Assembly: GCA_037447655.1 (NCBI GenBank)
Contig: JBBHKE010000541.1
Span: 124,001 to 188,000, forward strand
Length of the DNA: 64,000 bases
Source: Zygnema cylindricum
Taxonomy: Eukaryota > Streptophyta > Zygnematophyceae > Zygnematales > Zygnemataceae
Reading direction: 5' to 3'
The notes beneath the pieces are model-generated. The model was not told the origin of the DNA. It saw nothing but the letters and a program-made list of their open reading frames with translations, and ran no database searches. Every line of letters begins with the position of its first letter. Position 1 is the first letter of the stretch. The position numbers and the translations under genes were made by a program. Positions 12,801 to 27,800 of the stretch are shown in pieces.

Positions 12801-15800
12801 TTTGAAAGCTATTTTTTCTGATTTCCCTGAAAATTGAATTCAATTTAGTTTTTTATTTGTATTTTTTCAGAATGGACACGTATATGATTCACCAAATAAA
12901 CTACCACTTTGAAGAAGGATATAGTCTAAACAATGGATTAAAAAGGGGTCAAATATGCTCTCCCATGGGTGGAATACACAGGATATCTTGTAAGTACAGA
13001 TTTCTCTAAATGAAAACAGTGTTTTCTAAACCCCATTTTCTTCAGTAATATCTATATTTTGTCAGAATAAATATCCAAATGAAAGTAATAAACAACGTGG
13101 GCAGGTGTCTTTCTGCTAACCAGCCTTATCTTTTGACGCTACGACAACACTAGGAAAATTGCATCATCAAAAAAATAGAAGAGCGTGCCTTTTCAGCTCT
13201 TTTTGGCATTGTCAAATGGTTTTTTTTCAATATTCAGTACCATTTGTGACCCTTTCATACACCAAAGTATTCCACCTGTACAGATAACATGCATCTTTCA
13301 AGTTTCTTGCAACGCAGGGTTTAGAAATGTCGAATTACAGCCAAGTGTATCATCCTTATACTGTCATGCTAGACCATCTTGAAGATTTTGTACCTGCTAC
13401 GTTCATAAAAAGTGCAGATGCCATGAGTGTGGCCCAGAGGTCGTTTTCTTTTTGACTTAAGAAATTACAACTGCCCCCGTGGTGAATTTATATTCCCTTT
13501 CGTTTTAATTTTTACATTTTTATTGGTATCTTTCATACTCACATGCATAATATTGAAATACTAATGCAACAATCAAACCTTTCTTTCACTTGCATTGGTG
13601 GTTTTTCCGCTTGGATTGCATGCATTTTCTGTTCCAATGACTTTTTCTAATAGCAAGTAGAAGGAAACTGGAGTCTTAAGATTTGGAGATGGGCCCACCT
13701 GGTCGGCTGGTGGCCGGTATAGGAACCCGACATCCCGGCCGGGACTAGCTGTATGCATGTCTTTGGAGTTAGTAGTGTCACCCTCGTAGTTAAAAGGCAG
13801 TGATGAGATAATGATGGAGTTGTTGTATGTTCGCTCACATGGAGGTCCTTTGCAAACTGCAAAAGTTGGACACGGATGTTTAGAAGCTTGATGGTTTATA
13901 TCAAATGTTGTAGATCACCAATCACTATTTGTAAGTATTTGGTAACATATGCTTCATGAAATCCGAAGAACACACAAATAGAGGTGAAATTGTAAAGTTT
14001 TGTATTTTTAAGAGTTCAATATAATGTGAATTTGATGACATATTTACACACAATCTTACATGGAAAATTAATGCAACAACAATTATCACCTCTGCATTGG
14101 CATTTGATATGCACCGCTCAACATTTGATATGCATCGCTCAAGAAGCAAAAAGAGCGCTAATACTAGACGTATTTGCATAAATTCGACTTTTTTGGTCAA
14201 ATTTATTTGTTTCTTTTCCCATCCAGAGTAAATGAGTTCTTCATAAACAAACCAATTCCCGTAAGGTTAAAAAAGTTTCCAAAACGATTCTATCACAATA
14301 AAAACTAGTCGTCTGCACGTTTTTTATGAGTGACATGAGTACAGGCATTGAGGTCATGAAAGGCCGAAACAATGAAAAAAACAAAGGCAAGTCCAAAAAT
14401 AGAAAAATGGGCTAAAAGAGCAAAGTACAATTAAGGGAGAGACAAACAAGGAAGACAAACAGGGAGAGGTTTGTCGTTTGATTTTTAGTCTTTTCTAGGA
14501 TAAATTCACAATTGAGACAAAAATAATTTTTAGGGAAATAGAGAACTGAGAAGCTGGAAAGGCAGTTCAAGGTAGAGCTAGTTCTAGGCGTAACTAATGT
14601 AGGTAGACCTAATTACGGTAAAAGGAATCAAGAAACATATTCCTATAGTTTCCTAGAGGAATATTATACATTACTAAAGGTATCTACAAACCACTAAGTG
14701 AGTACCCAACAATAAATAAAGATATATATTTTCAATTAGCGTTTAGGACTTAAGAGAGAAAAGATAAATGTTAATACAAATAAGCTTCAACAGAGTTTCA
14801 TTAAAGAGAGCAAGAAGATACCTGGATTCCCATTTCTGAAATTGTAGAATTTGATCCAGAAAACGGTTAAAACAACCCCAACTTTTGTTATTTAAAATAC
14901 AAGAACTCCCAGTAGAAGATAAAAAAAATATTCTTCCAATAAAATAATACGATTGTAAACTTCCATGCTTTAATTATGCGTTTCTGACTTCTATTGGAGG
15001 CTTCCGGTAAGAACAGTGGGCAATAAATCAGCAGGAAACCACAAAAATGCTTCCAATTACCGAGCAGTACAAAAAAATCACAGTTATATTCCTCTTAGCA
15101 TCAATGTTCCTCGTGGAGAAAGAGGAGAGGGAATGAAAAGGGAAAAGGAAAAGGACAAACAGGACAGAACAGACGGGGTAACGGGTTCCCTCTGACCACC
15201 GCTACCCCTCGTCATCTCTATCTCTCGCTAACTTATTTCTCGCCTGCTATGCTCTCCATCGCTTTTTCTGGCCCGTTTTCCTCTATTTACATTCTTTCCT
15301 TGTCCTCTTTTTCCTATTTTCCGTTACACCCTTTTCCTCTCACGCTAAAACCGTCTCCCCCCTCCTCTCCCTCTCGCTCTTGGTCCCCTCTCTTCTCCTC
15401 CCCCCACTAACCCTCTATAACTTCCATGTCGGCCCATTTCCCTCTCTTCTAGCTAGCCCCTACTCCAGCACGCCATTCTTCCGATGCCCCTTTCCCCAGC
15501 TTGTCTCTCTCCCTTTCGCCGCTTCTCCCACCCTTCGCTACCCTTTTTACCACTCCCTCCCCTCTTCCCTTCCCCTTCGATCCCACTAGCTCCTTTCACT
15601 CTATCCCTGTAGCCCTCCTTTCCCCCCCCGCTCACATGCTACTCATTTCCCTTTCTCGCTGCTGGCCCATCTTCCCCTCTCCCTTCCGCTCTCCTTTTAA
15701 TCTCTCCTACTAAACCCTCTCCCTCTCTCCCGCTGCCCGTTCATCCTCTCTCCCGCTGGCCCTTCCCTTTCTCACTGTTGGCCCATCATCCACTCTACCC

Positions 15801-18800
15801 CTCTTCCGCTGTTTCCCCCCCCACATTTGTACCGGCCCCTCTCCATCTCTCTCCCTCTACCATCTTCCCTTTCCCTCTCAGCAGTTGCAGTCTTCCCTCT
15901 TCCTTGATGCCACATTTTTCCACTGCCTTTCTCCTTCCGCCCCTGGCCCTTTTCCCTCACTCTGCTGCTCACCCGCTCGCTCTATCCCTCGCGTGTGGGC
16001 CCTTTAGTTTGTATGAGAGAGTGTAAGGGGAAAATGTCTGATACAAAGTGTGAGAGGAAGAGAGTGAGAGCGAACTTCCCCTCAATAAATTGTTAGCCTC
16101 ATTTGAAAAAAATATATTTATTTCGATTGCATACGTGGAAAACAAAAAAAAAAAGTGCAGGGCCAAAAGTTTGTTTTGCTTTAGTATCACTTAGTATAAC
16201 GTAAACAGGCATCCGCGCAGCGGTATGCTGTCCAAAATCCAAAATCCAAAATCCGACATGATTTTGAGAACCGTCTTTAAACGACCTGATATAGAGGCAC
16301 GTGTTTTAATCAAATTTTGTTCGTGGTTCGCCAGCCCACGTTCTACGACAGTTTTAACTGGTTTACCCAATGCTCAATCTAAAATATATTTGTTTGGCCT
16401 CAAACCAGGCAGCCACCAAAACGCGCCCTCTTGAGCCATCCTGTAAAGTTGTTAAAATCTTCTTTTTACCATTTATTATCACGTCGCCTCTACTGATGTT
16501 GATGATACCAGATACACGGCGACGACGTGTCATATGTTGAATCATATATATAATTTCACGACTCAATTTATATCTCAACGGCATCTAACTAAAATTGGAT
16601 CGGAAACATGTACCTCCACCCTTATTCGTGGAAAAATAGAATAGACAAAATTCGGATAGATCAACTTGTCTTTAACCGTAAACATTCGGTGAAGTTTTGA
16701 ATGTTTTCAACATTTGGCGTTTCATCAAACAGCGTTATGTCACAAGAACAATCACAACGATATGAAAAAACATGTCACGTGTGTCTTACCAATATCTGAA
16801 AACAAACAATTGTTGTACCGATGTATAAAGTCGTTAGAGAAAAATAGGACTAGAAAATACTTAACTAGACCATGAATTGCTATAAGAGAAAAAACGATAT
16901 TAGCGTGGGATTTAGTGCGATTAAATCTACTTCAGTTCCATATGAGGTGGCTATCGTAAACAGTTTGTAGAACTGGCCTTTTGAACAAAACAATCAACAT
17001 TTTTAACGCTATTTTGTGTTCATAAGGCACAATTAACAGGCATAAAACTAGTGGTATTAACACTAATAATGTTTTAAGATCTTCAAAAACGAATTACCTT
17101 ATCAAATTAAATCTATGTTTAGTTTCTAAATAAACCCATAAGTCTTAGAGTCGAAACCAATAGCTTGGCTCATATATCCCAACAACCTTTTGAAGGTAAG
17201 AGAATCATAAGATCCCTACCGTAAAAAGAAGATAAATTAAAACAATGACGCATAGATCACATAGTAGAGATGCACTTCAGAGTTTTAGGCATGATAAGTT
17301 TGACAATTATGGTTCCCATGGCAGATAAGAGGGAATCACCACCTGCGGGAGGAGGAGGAGGAGAGGGAGGTGGAGGAGGTGGTGAAGGAGGGTGTGGTGG
17401 AGGAGGATTTGGGGAAGGAAACACACGGGGTGGCGGGGCTCCTGTTCACGTTTCCATTGCCCACATCATTTTCTTAGCAAGATTTTTTTCTTACGTCCAA
17501 AAAATAGTTCAAATGAAGAGATCTCAATATTTGGATCAACAAAGCTAGAATGAAATGAATTTTTAATAAAACATTTTTTATATTATTGTAGTGCAATCGA
17601 AAAATTTGAGAATTGGTGATATTGCTCGTATTTGTTTTCGACAAAAACCAAAGTGTCATACGTTTTCCTATTTTTTTTTTTTGCACGAACTAATTTTAGC
17701 TTTGCCAAGCTTTTTTTTTGCACAAAACAGACTCATGTACATGTCATTTAAAAAACATATTGTTATATTTGGTTGATGATTCATAGGCTAGAAAATGGGT
17801 CAATATGTTCCTCCACGAGAAACCCTCAGACTACCTTGTGTTAAGACATACACATATATATATTTATATGTATGTATGCATAAATATGTGTGTGTGTGTG
17901 TGTGTGCAAACAAATACCCAAGAATTGTTGAAATTGTTGTAAGCACTAACCTCCAATCCAGATCCTGATTGAGAAAAGCCCGAACGATGAACGTGAATAG
18001 CCATCCACAATCTGATAACGTTTTTCATTCAAGAAAAAATATAAGAACACTTAAAAAGAAACAGAAAACAATCCCTAAACAAGATTAGCGACAACAGACG
18101 CTATGCCTGTGTTTTGATCACCTTCCACTTTCGTTCGTCAATGTATTTAGATTGCAAAGCTGTTTTACGCCATGCTTAGACCACCAAAAAAATGTTATTA
18201 TTTCAGAGAAGGACAGACGTCGTAACTCGTGACATTTTGATATCATGCCCAGAAAACTAGTGTTTCCTTTTTTGTCAGAAAAAACTGGAACTTGCTCATT
18301 TTTTCAGATCTGAATTACAAATTAAGACGGATAAAAAAAAAAAAGTTCTGAGGAAGGAAAGATTATTCTAATATCCATATTCCTTCTACCATTGCGTGAG
18401 CGATTTCAGTTCTGCTCTTTGTGGTGGCAGGGGAGGGCGATCGATAACAGAGGTCTTTTTGCAAAGTAGTCAATTCTTTCATTTTTTATGCTGATAGTGA
18501 GGAACATATTTCGGCTACATTTGATTGGCCGGAAGGTGTAAAATGGATCGTTTCGTACATGCTGCACTTGTGATCCATAATCTCTCGTTCAAGCAAATAA
18601 CTTAATTTTGGATATCATGTCGTGAGAATTAACAAAAAAAAACAAACTCCCATTGTTTTCCATGTTTCTACAAATGTGCATACTTTTATACTAAGCTCTG
18701 AATTACTTTAGCCTACTAATATTGTAAAACAATAAGAGAAAACAATTGAACAAAAGTCACCGATCCATAACCATCCCATTCCATTCTATGTCGAAATTCT

Positions 18801-21800
18801 CATTGCCCTGTGCAAAAAATGGCTCAAAAATTAGACCTTATCAATGCTCCACAAAAAAACTCAGCGAAAAAAAAGCAAACGAAAACAAAAAATAAATAAG
18901 AAACTCACGATTATGTATGTGTTATTCCGAAGAAGGGAAATACGGTCCAAGAAGGAACGAGTTCCACAGCTATCATCGTTGTATGCTATTCTCCAAGTTG
19001 AAGTCAGCCCCACATTATACACGTAAAGTGTTGTATCAAAGGTGGAGTTGTCACAAGTAGAGATGGTCACAACCTGAAGTCGCCATTCAATTCAAGACAT
19101 TCAAAAAAGAGAGCGATCAAGAAAGAAAAGAAGAGAGGAAAATGTTGTAGATAGTTAAGTTTAAATGCTTGTGTTTGCATCTAATTGTAACATTTCTTTG
19201 CCGTAGATGCTTAACACTAGATAGCCTGCAAAACCGTGGAAATGTTTGGAGGATTTTACACCCTTAAGAAAGTAAAACGGGCTATTTTGGCAGACCGTCA
19301 TCGTTTGTGCGCTGTTCAGAGTAGGGGATGATGAAGTTTGCAGTCGAGTGATTGTATAACGACACCACAAATGTGGTTTTTATCACGTCCGGTACCTAAG
19401 ACCTAGGTGAATACGATAATATTTTATTCGCACCAAATCGATTGTTATGTGTAGTTAGGACTTCATTATGCGAATCGGCGTGTGGAACGGGTTCGCATCA
19501 GTACGTTAAGTTTGGTTCGGTATATCTAATTGTGTACGTATGTTTATTTCGTGCGTAGTACGTCGTACCGTCCTTCCGACCCAATGCTTCCGGCCCAACG
19601 CACGTTTAGTTTCGGTGAAGATGTGTCTTGTTAGGCGGAAACATGTTTGTCTTGTTGTCTGTGTTCGATGAAAGTCTATCCCTTGTGTTAGTGGAGAAAT
19701 TCACTGTATTTATGTTAGTTTTTATGTACATTAAGAAATGGATTAGTCTAATTATGCGTAGTGAGAAGTGATGTGAGTAAGATTGAACTTTGCAAGAGTG
19801 AGAATGAGGAGAAAAGTTATGGCTTAATCTATGCCTTGTGTAATGGTAATGCGAATGTTTTGTAAGCGTCCGCTATGAGTTTGTGAGTGACTGCGCATTC
19901 TGTTAGCTATGTTTGGGAATTGTCAATCCTCTCATTTGGTAACATGCGTGATTTCAGTTGAGTAAGTGTAGGCGGAAGCTAGAGGAAAGAAGAAGAAAGA
20001 TACCACTTCGCCATCTGCCAAGGAGCAGCTTACAATGAAAGAACCACCTTATCCCGAAGTGCCCTTTAAGCTCCTCTTTCCAATGTTAAAACTTTCTTTT
20101 ACTATTTAGTAACATTTTCACCTTTTTAAATACCGAATTATTCCACCTGTGCACTTCTTTACAACAAATCTTCCTGCATAGGGTTAAAGAAAGAATGATG
20201 ACAACCAAGTTTGTCATCCTAATAATGTCATGCCAGACAATCTTGAAGATTGCGTAACGACTACATGGATTAAAAAGTGCAGATGCATGTGTGCGTGCTA
20301 TAGTTAGTTTAAATTCCCGTGACGAAAATATAACTGCTCCCTTTGGTGAACAAATATTCCCTTTGAATTGAATTTATACATCAATTTTGGTATACTTACA
20401 TGCAACAAACAAAATAAAATATTAACACAAAATTAAATCCTTCTTCTTTCGCTTGCATTAGTGGTTATTCCATTGGGATTGCATACATTTTTGCATCCCG
20501 ACGACTATTTTGCACAGCTCATAAAAGGAAATTGGACTTTTTAGATTTGGAGGCGGGCCTACCTGGTCGGCTGGTGGCCTGTATTGAAGCCCAACATCCG
20601 GACCGGGACTAGCTGTATGCATGTTTTCGGAGTCGGTAGTGTCACCCTCGTAGTTAAAAGGCAGCGATGAGATAATGATGGAGTTGTTGTATGTCCGCTC
20701 ACATGGAGGTCCCTTGCAAACTGCAATAGTTCGACACCGATGGTTAGAAGGTGGATGGTTTAGATCAAATGCCAAAGATTGTATACTAGTAATCACTATT
20801 TATCACCATTTTGTAACTTGTGCTGCATGAAAGTTGGGGAACACACCTCTTAGCTTTTCCATTTTTAGGAGTTGAATGAAGTTAGAATGGCTGACATATT
20901 TAGACAATCTTACACATAAAACTGATGAAACAACAATTATCGCGCAAACCACAAATGGGTTGGATTTTCTTGACGCTATTTATGGTCACGCGGACTCTGT
21001 TTATGTCAATGATGCCAGATATAATTTGATGTGTGATATGTTGAAACGTACATGTAGTCTCACACCTCAACTTCTACCTCAATGGCAGCTAACAAAAAAT
21101 AATTGCATCAAAACATGAACACCACCCCTACGGGTGTAATAGAAAATTGCCAAAACTTGTATAGGACCGACGAGGCTTAAATCGTAAACCTTCGATGAAT
21201 TTATGAATTTTGGCGTTACATCAAGTAGCGCAATGTCACCAGAAAAATTGGAAGGACATGGAAAAACAAGTCACGTGTGTCTTACCAGCATATAAAGAGA
21301 AACAATCATTTTACAGATTTATAAAGTTGTCAGAGAAAAAAAGGATAGTGCAAACTACACCATGAAAAGCTTTAAGAGAAAAGAAATTATTGGCGTGGGG
21401 TTTTGCTGAATGCTATGTATCTCGTTCAGTTTGAAATGATATAGCTAGTTTTATAATTAAAAAAGAAATGACCTTACGAAAACAATCATAGTTGTTAACG
21501 CTATTTTGTGCTCATAGGGAAAAATAAGCAGGCATAAAATCAGAGGACTTAACACTAATATTGAGTATCATCAGTCTATAAGTGATTACATTATCAAATA
21601 GTATTTTTGCCTAGTTTAAAAAAAACAGTCACATAAGTCTTAGAACCAAACTAATGGCTTGGCTCATGTTTTTTCGACAACTTCTTGAATTAATGTCGAT
21701 TTGAAATGATATGGCTAGTTTTATACTAAGAAAAAAACTGACCTTGCGAAAACAAATATATTGCTTGCATCTGTTTCCACAAATGTTAAAATGTCAAAAG

Positions 21801-24800
21801 TTTTAATAAAACACTTTTTGGCATAAACTAGACTCACATACATATCATGTAAACAACATTGGCTATAATTAATTAATGACGGTTCATGGTCTGAACAATG
21901 GTGCAAAAATGGGTCAAACATGCCTCCCCACGAGAGAATTACTCTGACTATCTAGTGTTGGGGTACATATTTTTGTGGTTGTGCAAACAAAATTGTTGAT
22001 ATTATTGAAGCACTAACCTCCAATCCATATCTTCATTGAGAAAATGCCAGAAGAATAACTGTAGTAGCCATCCACAATCTGAACAGGTTTTCAGTTCACA
22101 AGAATGTGTGTTAGAACATTCAGAAAAGAAGGTGAAATCGTTCCAAAGGAAAGATTATCGGCAATAGTATCCTAAGCTGTATAGCTGTCGCCTAACGGAT
22201 TTTGATATCTTGAAGCATAATACAAAGGTAACAGCCAGCTTGCAAAGCGCTCATATTGCCATGCCTACATCACCAAAAACTATTTCTTAGAGAGACAGAC
22301 AGAAATTCACATTTTTCCCATAACTTGTGACATTTTGGTAACATGCCGAGAAATCCAGTATCTTAATTTTTTTCCGAAAAATTGGGATTTAACTGAGAGG
22401 ACGATCGAAAAGAGAAGCCTTTTTCGCAAAGTGGTCCATCCTTCGTTTTTGGCGCCGATGGTGAGAGACATATTTCGGTCAACCAGAAGAAAGTATGGCT
22501 GAAGATAATAGAAGATCTCAAAATTCCTACACAAAATCTCAACTAAAATGAAACATGCACAAAAATGAAAAACAAGTAACAAACTCACAATTATATGTGT
22601 TATTCCGAAGAAGGGTAATACGGTCCAAGAAGGATTGATATCCACAGCCCTGATCGTTGTATGCTATTCTCCAAGTTGAATTCGGCCCCACATTATACAC
22701 GTAGAGTGTTGTATCAAGGGTTGAGTCGTCACAAGTAGACAGGGTTACAACCTGAAGACGACATTCAATTCAAGACATTTAGAATGGAGAACCATTGCGG
22801 AAAAGCACGTCTGTAGATTGTTAAGTCTAAATGCTTCTGTTCGCGTCCACAGACAACATGTAACTTTGAGATAAGATACGCAGTTTTCGTGCAATACGTC
22901 TTGTCAGCATTACAAAATTGTTTTCTAATTTTAATACTTCTTTTTAAATAAACAAGTTTCTATAAAGATAGCCAACAGCAGAAGGCATTCTACCCGGTAG
23001 TACAGACACCGCTTGCAAAAAACGGAATATATTATCAATAAACAATAGTACGTCTTGTTTATTAATATCTCAAAAATATTCTGCCATTGTAAGCGCAGTC
23101 CAACCTACAGGATTAATTAATGAACCTCTATCAATACATTCAACTCAATTTACAAAATATATCAAAACTCTTGCTATAAAATTAGAATACACGATTTTTT
23201 TCTTTATCTCGTCCGGTAACTTAGACCTATGCGAACAGGAAAACATTTTATTCGCACAAACGGTTGTTTTTGATGGAGTTTTGTGTGAAGGCATGACTTC
23301 CAAAACTTGGAAAAAAAAATCGTTGTGAAGGCGTATCATCACGGTTCGTGACGATAGCTGTTTTGGTCGTAGAAACTGCCTAGTCTTTTTTATAAGCAAT
23401 AGAAATTGCAGAGAAATCCAAAATAAAAATATTTGGACTTGACTTTGGTGAATGCAATAACGGAATTCCGGAGTGAGATTGAGAGTGAGTGAAAGATAGA
23501 GAGAGAGTTAGGGAGAGAAAAGGAGTGAGAGTGTGAGAGTGAGAGTGAGAACAATGAGAATGGGAAAAAGAGTGAGAGTGAGAATGGGAATCAGAACGAG
23601 TGTAAGAGAGCGGGTGATGGTGAACGTGAGACTGAGAGTGTATGTGAGAGTGAGTGTGGGGGGTGACATTTAGAGTGAGTGGTAGTAAGAGCACGAATGA
23701 GAGTGAGAGTGGGGCTAAGGAGAGAGAGAATGTGAGAGTGAGAGTGGATGGAATGCCCAAGCTATCTAGTAAGAATGGATCTTTTTAATAAATGCAAGCA
23801 CTCCTTCCTAAGCCCATTTTCCTCAAGTACTGTCTTTCTTTTAAACAAATATAAGATGAAATAAAAGTACCAGCTCATACTGGCGAATGACTTTTTTCTA
23901 GCCAGTAACCTTTCTATTAAAGTAGTGACAACGTCAGGAAAATTCCATATTCAAAACATGAGATGATCGAGCCCTTTAAGTTTTGAACAATTTTAATACT
24001 TTTTTTACTATTAGTTTCATTTTTTACCCTTTTGAACTCCGAACTAATCCACCTGTAAACGAACACATGCTTCTTTTCAAAAATTCTTCCACCGTAGGGT
24101 TAATGAAAGACCGATGACAACCAAGTTTGTCATCCTAATAATGACATGCCGGAAAATATTAAAGATTATGTAACAGCTATGTGAAACATCAAGGTGTGAT
24201 GTATATGTGCGTCTTTTAGTTGGTTTACATTTCCCGTGACGAAAGTATACCTGCTTCCCCCGGTGAACTAATATTCCCTTTGAAATGAATTTTTGCATAC
24301 TTATTGGTATGTTTCCTACTCACATGGAACAAACAAAATTAAATATTAACACAGAATCAAATCTTCATTCTTTTGCTTGTATTAGTGGTTTTTCCATTTG
24401 GATTGCATACATTTTTCCATTCAACGATTTCTTTAATAGCTAAAAGAAAAAATCTGGACTTTTTAGATTTCGAGGCGGACCCACCTGGTTGGCTGGTGGC
24501 CTGTATTGAAACCCAACATCCGGACCGGGACTAGCCGTATGCATGTTTTCGGAGTCGGTAGTGTCACCCTCGTAGTTAAAAGGCAGCGATGAGATAATGA
24601 TGGAGTTGTTGTATGTCCGCTCACATGGAGGTCCCTTGCAAACTGCAATAGTTCGACACCGATGGTTAGAAGGTGGATGGTTTAGATCAAATGCCAAAGA
24701 TTGTATACTAGTAATCACTATTTATAGCCATTTTGTAACTTGTGCAGCATGAAAGTTGGGGAACACACCTCTTAAGCTTTTCCATTTTTAGGAGTTGAAT

Positions 24801-27800
24801 GAAGTAAAATTGATTGACATATTTAGACAATCTTACATGGAAAACCGACGCAACATCAATTATCGTGCAAGCAACAACATGAGCGTTAACACTAGACCTG
24901 TTTGCATAAATCCGTTTTTTTGTCAGATTTAATTTAATTTTTCCACCCTCAAAAATCGAATTCTTCATAAAATAAAAAAAAGACCCGTAAGGTAAATCAG
25001 ATTTCAAAACAACTCTACCACAATAAAAACCAACCATTTGGGTTTTATATGATCAGTGACATTGGAGCTTGAAGGCGCCTTGTTTTGGAGAATTTGATCC
25101 AAGAAACTGTTAAAACGACCGCATTTTGTTATTTTCGACCAAAACTCTCCTTTACAAGATGGAAAGTTATACTCCCAACGAAACAATATGTTTACGCTTC
25201 TATGTTTTGATTGTGCGCTTCAAACTGTTGCTTGAGATTTCCATTAAAAGAAGAGCAGAAAACTACTTTTTTTTAGGGTAGTAAGTCGGAAATAACCAAA
25301 TGACTTCCAATAATCGAACATTACAAAAATAAAAAATTATATTCCTCCAACCATCAATGTTGCGAGTCGAGAGAGTGGAGAGGGAAGAATAGTGAAAAGG
25401 GACAGCGAGAGTGGTAGAGGGTCCTTTCTCACCACCCCGAAACCTCTTCTTCTCCTTCTTTTCTAACTTATTTCACAGCTGTTGCCACCTCCCTATCTCT
25501 CCTTCTGGCCCATTATCCTCTATTCCATCAGGCCCATTTCCATCACACCCATTTCTCCCCTTTCTCGTTACAACCTCTTAAAATCGTCTTCCATCGTTGT
25601 CTCCCTTCCGCTCCTTTCTCTACCCTTTGTCGGAGTTATTGTTGTAGTTATTATTTGTTAGAGACTTCTATTTGTTTGTACGTGGAAATCATAATAGCAA
25701 GTGCAAGGGAAAAACTCTTATTTTCTTTAGTATAAACGAACAAGCATCGTGTCATCATATGTTGTCCAAAATCCAAACTCCAACATGATGCACAACCGTG
25801 TTTCAACGACCTAAGATGGAGGTACGTGTTTCAATCGAATTTATTTTTCTCACGTTGTATGACCGTTTATATTGTAATAACCGATGCCTAATCTAATATA
25901 CTATTTTTTTTGGGCCTAAACTAGGCAGCCACCTAAACGCCTTTTTTGTGCCATCTTGTAAACGGGGGGATTTTCTTTGCGCTATTTAAGGTCACGTCGA
26001 CTATGTTTATGTCGATGATGCCAGATACAATTTGATGTGTGATATGTTGAAACGCACATGTAGTCTCACACCTCAACTTCTATCTCAATGGCAGCTAACA
26101 AAAAATAATTGCATCAAAACATGTACATCCACCCCTACGCGTGTAATAGAAAATTGACAAAACTTGTAAGGACCGACAAGGCTAAAATCGTCAACTTTCA
26201 ATGAATTTATGAATTCTGGCGTTTCGTGAAGTAGCGCGATTTCACCAAAAAAATTGGAGGGATATAAATAAACAAGTCGCGTGTGTCTTAACAGCTTATG
26301 AAGAGAAACAATCATTCTACAGATTTATAAAGTTGTCAGAGAAAAAAATGATAGTGCAAACTACACCATGAAAAGCTTTAATAGAACAGAAATGATTGGC
26401 GTGGGGTTTTGCTGAATGCAATGTATCTCATTCAGTTTGAAATGACATGGCTAGTTTTATACTGAAAAAAGTATTGACCTTGCGAAAAAAGATTTAGTTA
26501 TTAACGCTATTTTTGTCTCACAGGGAAAAATAAACAGGTATGAAATCAGAGGTCCTAACGCTAATATTGATTCACGACCTGTCAGAAAGAGATAACCTTG
26601 CCTAGTTTAAAAAAAAACAGTCACATAAGTCTTAGAACCGAAACCAGTAGCTCGGCTAATGTATTTCCGACAACCCCTTGAACGTAAGAGAATCATAATT
26701 TTTTTTTAAATATATACGATGACGTGGCCACATAACCGAGATGCACTAGTTTATATGAGTGACAAGATGGTAGGCAGGATGTGTTTGACAGTTATGGCAG
26801 ATAAGAGACAATCAAACACCTGGAGGAGGTGGTGAAGGAGGAGGAGGGGGTGAAGGAGGGCTTGGTGGAAGCGGAGGTAGCGGAGGGCGTGGCGGAGGTG
26901 GAGGAGACAAAGGGGGTGGTGGAGCTCCTGTTCATGTCCCCATAGGGCAACATCATTTCCCAACACAAGTGCCCGAGCATGAGTTCTCAAACATTTGGGG
27001 AATATCTCGGAATTATGAAATCTAAACTCTTTCGCTACTCTAAAATCATTAATTAACATGAGTTTTCTTCTGTTTTTTATTGTAGAGCAAGAAATATAAT
27101 CGAGAATTGGTGATATTGCTTGCATTTGTTTTCTACAAATATCAAAATGTCAAAAGTTTTACTAAAACACTTTTTGGCACAAATTTGACTCACATGAATC
27201 TCATTTAAACAACATTGGGTATAATCAGTTATTGATGGTTCATGGTCTGAACAATGGTGCAAAAATGGGTCAAACATGCCTCCCCACGGGAGAAATACTC
27301 TGACAAGCTAGTGTTGGGGTACATTATTTTTGTGGTTGTGCAAACAAAATTGTTGATATTTTTGAAGCACTAACCTCCAATCCATATCTTCATTCAGAAA
27401 ACGCCAGAAGAATAACTGTAGTAGCCATCCACAATCTGAAGAGGTTTTCAGTTCACAAGAATGTGTGTTAGAACATTCAGAAAAGAAGGTGAAATCGTTC
27501 CAAAGGAAAGATTATCGGCAATAGTATCCTAAGCTGTGTAGCTGTCGCCTAACGGATTTTGATATCTTGACGCATAATACAAAGGTAACAGCCAGCTTGC
27601 AAAGCGCTCATATTGCCACGCCTGGATCATAAAAAACATACATTAGAGAGAGACAGAAATTCACATTTTTCCCGTAACTTGTGACATTTTGGTAACATGC
27701 CGACAAATCCAGAATCTTTGTTTCTAACAGCGAGAACAGGTGACATGAGAGGCCTTTCACAAAGTGGTTCTTGCTTTTGCTTTTGGCGCCGACGATGCGG

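Noticed and set aside
15380-16026. Pro/Ser/Leu-rich frames on the plus strand and Gly/Arg-rich ones opposite
   Set aside because: They come from the polypyrimidine block. There is no conserved start or splice site, and no equivalent frame in the related block at 25.4 kb.
17270-17548. Glycine-rich plus-strand frame
   Set aside because: Antisense of the spacer exon at 17343-17441, which has phase 1-1 borders like its relatives.
20876-21118. 80-codon plus-strand frame
   Set aside because: The homologous stretches at 25.97-26.10 and 16.47-16.59 kb do not keep the frame.
27077-27277. Minus-strand frame of about 66 codons also found at 21.72-21.92 and 32.01-32.21 kb
   Set aside because: It lies in a recently duplicated intron, so its persistence is expected from near-identity alone; no splice borders or phase agree with the exon system.
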